The notes under the pieces were generated by a model. That model was not told where the DNA came from. It did not search any database and saw only the letters and a program-made list of their open reading frames with translations. Shown one piece after another: positions 58,830 to 64,000 of a DNA stretch of 64,000 bases. The DNA lies in NCBI RefSeq assembly GCF_047511655.1, contig NC_133389.1:128037973-128101972 (forward strand), read 5' to 3'. How positions within the stretch are numbered: position 1 is the stretch's first letter; each line of letters begins with the position of its first letter. The DNA is from Castor canadensis (lineage: Eukaryota > Chordata > Mammalia > Rodentia > Castoridae). Made by a program: the position numbers and the translations under genes.

Positions 58830-59870
58830 TGCCAAATCCCTCCTTTGATTAATCTCACATGAAGATTTGATTTCAAGTGCACGGGATGAACTACAAAATG
58901 CAGTCATTTACAGTGGAATTAGCCATCATTATCTTACACTTCCTGATGATGCTGAGAAGCTCACTGTAGGCATTAAACCAGTTCCTGCCATTCCTCTTCT
59001 GTGGCCTTTCATGATTTCTTATGGGTTAGCCTGATAATCTGGATAGGAGATTGCTAACGTACCTGCTCTGTTACGCAACTGCCCGATGTGAATGTCTCGA
59101 GGTTTACGGATTTCTTCACTCCCTTAAAATCAGATGATAAATACTACGTTTGAGACCTGTCTTTATTTAGTAGTTTGTTTCTTTGTATCCTGGCAGCATG
59201 TTCATGTAAAGGGTCCCACCATGTGGAAGAAACTGCTGTATTGCATTTTGAATGCATGGTATTGATTGTCAGAGAATCAGTTAAATTGCAGTGTGAATAG
59301 TGATTGGCACTGGCCTGAACCCTTTTGGCTAAAATTGCTTATTTGTCATCCTGGCTTATGGAAGAGATAAACAATTGCTTGATGATGATCTAACGGATCA
59401 ACTGTGAGTATCATTTGGCATGTCAGATGAGAGCTAATTTAATGAGCTACAGTTCCTGCCAATTACCTGGGAACAAATCCCTCTGCAAGCTATTCTGTAC
59501 ATCATCAAAATGTTTAACCAAATTCTCACTTGTGGCAGGTAAGATGATTGGATGTTTGATTAGTCAACATGCTGTCGATATTATCTCACATGTATTTGTT
59601 CTGTCTACTTAGCCAATCACCTCCATTCTTTAACAATGACAAATTGTAATATGTAGTCATCCAATTCTTTATTTCAAATTACTCTGCTCAGTATGGATAC
59701 TAACTGTAAACCTGAAACATCCCCGTGTGTGTGGGCTCATTGAATTGCAGATCAGGTTATTTATGTGGTGTGTGATCTTGTCAGCTGGCAAGAATAGAAA
59801 AAAGTGATTTTATTCACATACTGTTTGAATGCCTTTGAAGAAATTCTCTAACAAGAGCAGGATATTTGGA
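58830..59870. promoter_or_regulatory. Candidate long conserved non-coding block
   Basis: About 1.04 kb without any recognisable transposon. CpGs are kept in a cluster at about 59050-59150 ('gctaacgtacctg', 'gttacgcaactgcccgatg', 'ctcgaggtttacgg'). Homeodomain-like cores and CCAAT/ATTGG motifs are dense (for example 'gctaatttaatgagc', 'gccaattacctggg', 'gatgattggatgtttgatta', 'cttagccaatcacc'). The long stretch without insertions inside a heavily invaded window is what makes it a candidate enhancer. No coding frame, RNA fold or known element was identified. Confidence 0.4.
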
Positions 59871-60142
59871 TGACCCTATGAATGGCTTCTTATCAAAAGG
59901 GGAAATGTTTGGGAAAGAGGTCTGTGAACTAGTGCGGATTGGGCAAGGGAAGAGGTGGACATCAGAGGATAGAGTGTGAAGTCAGGGAAATACTAAGGCC
60001 AGGGCATGGTAGAAAATGAGGCAAGTACAACATCCCTGGGAGAAAAATGGGAAACAAAGGCATAGGCTACCCATAATTCCTGAGGTCTCCCTGGCTGTGG
60101 GAGTTTCAGCCATCCTTGGCTTGGCTACTTTCTTTTTTCTTT

Positions 60143-60207
60143 CTCCCCAGATTTCTTCCTTCTTTTCTTCCTTCCTTCCTTCCTTCCTTTCTTCCTCTTC
60201 TTTCCTT
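60143..60207. repeat. TTCC/CTTC microsatellite
   Basis: Tandem TTCC units, longest pure run about 60166-60189, directly adjoining the 3' side of the SINE at 60208-60342, which suggests expansion from the SINE tail. Confidence 0.85.
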
Positions 60208-60342
60208 CTTTTTGGTAGTACTGGGGTTTGAACTCAGAGTCTTGCTAATTATTTGCCCAGGCTGCCTTCAAATGATTATCCTCCTGATCTTTGCCTCCTG
60301 AGTAGCTAGGATTACAGTCATGAGCCACTGGTGCCTGGCTTC
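60208..60342 (-). mobile_element. Composite SINE, 7SL type A + truncated ID
   Basis: 'ggtagtactggggtttgaac', 'tcagagtcttgctaattatt' (the ID is cut and joined directly into the middle of the 7SL module), 'cctgatctttgcctcctgag', 'attacagtcatgagccactg', 'gtgcctggct'. The junction looks like an internal deletion. Confidence 0.88.
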
Positions 60343-60799
60343 TCTCCAGATTTCTGAGAGTTTCAGGAAATGCACATCCCCAGTGACCCTCTCTGGCTCT
60401 TTCCATCTCTGGCTTTTGCATTTGAGTACATCTCATGGCCATGACACACAAAGCCCAGTTTGTTGACAGTCCACATGTATAAAACTTTTTTATGACTTTA
60501 GTCAACTTGCCTCTTATTGGCCGCCATGATACACCTTTACTCTTTCATTTTTTCTTCTTCCTCTCTTGAACAACATATACTTCGTCTGTCTCCAGAACAG
60601 GCTTGGGGGAGCTCAGCAGCTTCTGGGAGTTTGCAACATAGGTGTCTCTTTCCTGGAAGCTTTTAAGGGATTCTTAAGGTAATCCCTAAGAGAATAGCAT
60701 TTCACATCTTTTGCATTCTCTCATGAGAAAAATATTCATATTCCTGCTAACTTACTATGTAAAACTTCCAGGGTGTATGTAAGAAGACAGACCTGAATT

Positions 60800-61570
60800 G
60801 TTTTGACTCACAATGCTCTGACATCAAATATGTCGGAGTTTCCACACCAAGCAATTTCCCAATTCTCTGTGGACTCCAGCTAGGTGTCTTGTAATTTACA
60901 ATTCTGACACTAATTACCCAGAGTTAGCACAGACCCCACAAGTTTAGGGATTCATTCCCATGAGACAGCCTCTCATTTCAGACCCTGGTCACAAGTCCAG
61001 GGTTTCCTGTACTTCTCACCAACTGGCTGTTAATGGAGGGGGTTGCCATGCCTCCCTCCTCAGGTTTGATAATTTGCTAAAATGGCTCACAGAACTCCAG
61101 AAAGCTCTTTACCCACTGTGACCAGTTAATCATAAAGGCTGTGACACAGAAACAGCTGGATGGAAGAGATACATAGAACATGGTATGGAGGTGGGGTACA
61201 TACATGGGGCTTCCGTGTTTTCTTCAGGGGTACCGCCCTCCCAACCAGGAAGCTATTCCAGCCCTGTAGCTTGGGGCTTTTATGGAGATTTCACTACCCA
61301 TGATTGGTTAAATCATTGACCATGGTGATTAACTGTCTTCAGCTGCTCTCCCTGGAATTCTGGTGGTGGGCTAAAAATTTGAACCCCCTAATCATACCTT
61401 GGTCTTTCTGGTGAATTGCATGTAGCTATGTGGGGGTCCCAGCTCCCAGGATTCATTAACATGCAAAAGTCACTCATCACTTGGAGACTCCAAGGTACTT
61501 AGGAGCTGTGTGCCAGGATTTGGGGGAAAAGACCAAATATCTATTTTTTTATTGTAGCACAGAACCCAAT
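60800..61570 (-). mobile_element. Ancient endogenous retrovirus solo LTR
   Basis: A long diverged LTR. Landmarks on plus: 'cacagaccccacaagtttag', 'ttgataatttgctaaaatgg', 'ctcacagaactccagaaagc', 'ggtctttctggtgaattgca', 'caaaagtcactcatcacttg', 'gaaaagaccaaatatctatt'. On the minus strand a TATA-like CATAAAAGCCCC lies at about 61273-61284, followed downstream by a degenerate polyadenylation region near 61115-61135. This sets the orientation. No gag, pol or env sequence is present. I could not fix the family name, and the boundaries are approximate. Confidence 0.72.
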
Positions 61571-61574
61571 ATTT

Positions 61575-62655
61575 ATCTGTGGCATCCATGTCTCATTCAT
61601 ATTTCATTATTCCAATAATGGGCAGGATTTAAGAATCTGAGGCCCTTTTGGGGTGTCCCTTCCTGATTTTGCCTCATTATCTTATGTGTTTGGGAAGAGT
61701 GCCACATATGGGGCCTTCTCCTTCCCTTCATGCTGACTTTGGGTTTCCTTCATCAGCAGTGGTCCTTGGTGGTCTACAGAGAGCTGGGGCAGTGTCACTG
61801 GTTTCTGCACGGTAATATAGGGACTGGGCACCATATGCCTTGCTCTCAGAACAAATTAAAGCTTTCACATTAGCCAATCCTGGGGATTCCCATGTGTTTC
61901 TGATTCTATGTCATATGCCTGGACTTATTAGCTCCCACAGAATCTCATCTGTCCTACATGTGGCCTGAGATTGTGGGTTTTTTCCTCATGTAATAGCCCT
62001 AGATTTGTTCTAGGGTTTAGGGTTAGCCAGACATGTATAATCTCCTTACTTCTTTCCCTGGGGCTCTAAGTTTTTGAGAATCTCACAAGAGGCTAAAACC
62101 TCTGCAAACCAGAACTTGGTTCTCCAATCCCAGTTTTGATGTTCTGATTTATTCCCTAAGGACAGCTAACAACCTAGCCTCTCTTCTTGGTCTCTGGAAT
62201 GAGCTTCCCTAAAGGGCAGAACTCGGTGGCCTCTTGGGTTGCTCCAGCAGTCTTATTTTCTTCAGTAGTGCTCCACAGTATTGATCCTCTTACGATTTGC
62301 TGTAGAAGAATTCCCCTCGCCCATTATTGTGATCAGAAAGTTGATATCCAAGTGCCAGAGCCATGCCCCCCAACATGGAAAGCTGATTCCACACAAGTGA
62401 AACAAGTACATTGGTAGCTGTGACCACCTTTAAATGCTTAACTCAGGCTTCTCACCAGCTTTCTGTTAAACAGCATCACTTCTCCATTGCCAAGTTTTGC
62501 CACCTGTAACCTTAGCTTCCTCTTCAGGGGGGATAGGTGTGGGAGGTGAGTTAAACAAGTTCAGGTTCACACCTGGGCAATATCAGTGTCTGAGATGGGG
62601 GTGCAGTCTATCATTCCTCCTTTATATTTTAAACTCTGGGTATCAACAATACCAC
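61575..62655. other. Unassigned DNA
   Basis: No gene. No repeat firmly recognised; part may be old LTR-element or L2 sequence. Confidence 0.35.
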
Positions 62656-62702
62656 CTTGCTCAAATGCTTAATAAATATTTGTTGAATTAAATTGAATAA
62701 GT
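62656..62702 (+). mobile_element. L2/MIR-like 3' tail
   Basis: 'tcaaatgcttaataaatatt' followed by 'tgttgaattaaattgaataa' resembles the L2 terminal pattern. Confidence 0.5.
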
Positions 62703-63009
62703 CCATAGCACTAAGACACCCTGCTTAATATTTGTAATCAGTACCATCACCAAAGAAAAGGCAGTATAAAGGGTAACAGGGATTTATGTACACTGCCAAA
62801 GTGCTGTCACTCTAAAAAGAAGATTGGCTAATGAACATGCAAGTCCTAAATACTGGATAAGGACACCACACTTCTTGCTCATGAAGCAGTTTTCAAGTGA
62901 CCCCTTTTCTTTCTGCAGCCAAGTCAGTCCTCTCACACTATTCAACTCAGCGTAATTCTTTGCAAAAAACCCCTACTTTTACTTGCTATACAAGTAACCA
63001 GTGTTGTTG

Positions 63010-63252
63010 GAATACAGAGTGGAATAAAATGTCAACTCTGCCCTTGAAGACCTACAATCTAGTACTGTCCCCTAGCTGTGCAACCTTAGACAAATTACAT
63101 AACCTCTCTGTGCTTCAGTTTTCTCATCTATAGTACTGCAACAGTACCTACCTGGAAGAGTTGCCATGGATACGAAATGATTTTTAATAAAATACTTAAC
63201 AATGTGACAGGACTACAGAAAGCACTTAATGAAAGTTATCTATTATTTACAC
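63010..63252 (+). mobile_element. MIR SINE, nearly full length
   Basis: 'gctgtgcaaccttagacaaa', 'ttacataacctctctgtgct', 'tcagttttctcatctatagt', 'gtacctacctggaagagttg', 'acagaaagcacttaatgaaa', 'gttatctattattt'. The 78-residue frame 62897-63133 overlaps it. Confidence 0.88.
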
Positions 63253-63912
63253 AGGCAGGCACCAAGAGTAACTGTTGCCCCTTAGTGCAGCTCTCATGTC
63301 TTCCACAGGTCTGGTGTTCTGCACGTGGCAGTGATCACACTGACTGACGTTCGTGGACGAGGCTGTGGACTATCTGGAGTGAACTTGGAATTTTGGAGCA
63401 GGCAACACAAAAGTTCAGGTTTCTTCTTTCTTTTTTCACTTTTTTGTTTATAGAGCAACTAGTTCAGCATCACAGGGGTTCCACAAAATGACTGTATCCA
63501 AGGTGGAGCAATTGAGTACCATGTTACAGTAAGGAGGAAGAGGCTCAGCCGTGCTGCTGCACAGCAGGGCGGCTATAGAGAACGGTCATGTCCTGCACAT
63601 TTCAAAAAGCTGTAAGAAGGGGTTTCGGAGGTTTTCACTATGAGGAAATGATCAGTGTTTGAGGAGACAGGCACTTAACATCACCCGATGTACACATGTA
63701 CTGGAACATCACAGGGTACCCCGTTAACATGAACATTTTATTTTAGGTATCAGGTAAAAATAAATTTAACTTAAAGGCAGTATGTGGTAGGTGATATGTG
63801 TGTTTCACTCTCCTGCAGTGTTCTCAAACCGAAGTCTTCAAAGCCCTAAATTGGTTGTCAATATACCTATCCTGAGGAATTACGTATTTGGAAATATCTC
63901 TTCCCCTCCTCC
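63253..63912. other. Unassigned DNA
   Basis: No repeat family or gene recognised. Confidence 0.4.
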
Positions 63913-63915
63913 TCC

Positions 63916-63995
63916 TTCCTTGGATTGGGGATTGAATTTAGGGCTTCTGGCTTGCTAGGCAAGTGCTCTACCACTTGAACCATACCCCTGGTGCC
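63916..63995 (-). mobile_element. ID-like SINE (stand-alone module)
   Basis: 'ggattggggattgaatttag', 'ggcttctggcttgctaggca', 'agtgctctaccacttgaacc', 'atacccctgg'. There is a full tRNA-like module without a 7SL part visible before the window ends. Confidence 0.85.
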
Positions 63996-64000
63996 CTAGA

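Noticed and set aside
62005..62030. Telomere-like 'agggtttagggttag'
   Set aside because: Only about two units; not an interstitial telomeric array.
1..64000. CRISPR arrays, operons, prophage or bacterial defence genes
   Set aside because: None present: no regular direct repeats with unique spacers, no ribosome-binding-site-led gene runs, and repeat families are mammalian throughout.

Overview
The window is nuclear DNA from a placental mammal, most likely a rodent. It contains no convincing intact protein-coding gene, no exon series, no tRNA or rRNA gene, no CRISPR array and nothing bacterial. Almost all recognisable content is transposon-derived: LINE-1, LINE-2, MIR, 7SL/tRNA-derived SINEs, a hAT-Charlie element and two LTRs. 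The rodent call rests on B1-like 7SL monomers and ID-like tRNA modules joined into composite SINEs (B1-dID-like). The exact SINE and L1 3' UTR types make me favour a castorimorph such as beaver (Castor), with squirrel-related or heteromyid rodents as alternatives. This species call is inference from memory.

Layout: 1-2214 is an L1 ORF2 segment in two opposed pieces, a twin-priming inversion. 3072-3297 is a hAT-Charlie element. 5.1-16.3 kb holds scattered SINEs, MIRs, an old L1M 3' end (7.2-7.83 kb) and an L2 3' end (10.5-11.0 kb). 17.7-25.5 kb holds MIR, L2, L1M and rodent L1 3' ends. 26-28.3 kb has only one old L2 tail and contains short blocks that keep CpGs and look like conserved regulatory DNA. 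28.8-36.1 kb is SINE-rich and includes a trimeric SINE nested in an L2. 36.1-44.5 kb has no SINE but has an L1 3' UTR and an MLT1-like LTR. 44.5-46.6 kb is a SINE/MIR cluster with a nested insertion. 47.6-48.5 kb and 58.8-59.9 kb are repeat-free and motif-rich. 51.3-53.1 kb is a run of adjacent SINEs. 55.8-56.8 kb is a relatively young, 5'-truncated L1 with a perfect 14-bp target duplication. 60.8-61.57 kb is an ancient solo LTR, and the window ends in an ID-type SINE.

No genes act together here. The window is best read as intergenic or deep-intronic DNA. Its main interest is (i) well-resolved retrotransposition structures (twin priming, target-site duplications, nested insertions), (ii) modular SINE architecture in which the tRNA-module deletion tracks with the 7SL subtype, (iii) candidate enhancers inferred only from repeat exclusion, retained CpGs and transcription-factor-like motifs, and (iv) one unexplained 84-residue reading frame of protein-like composition. 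Repeat boundaries are by eye, usually within 5-30 bases.
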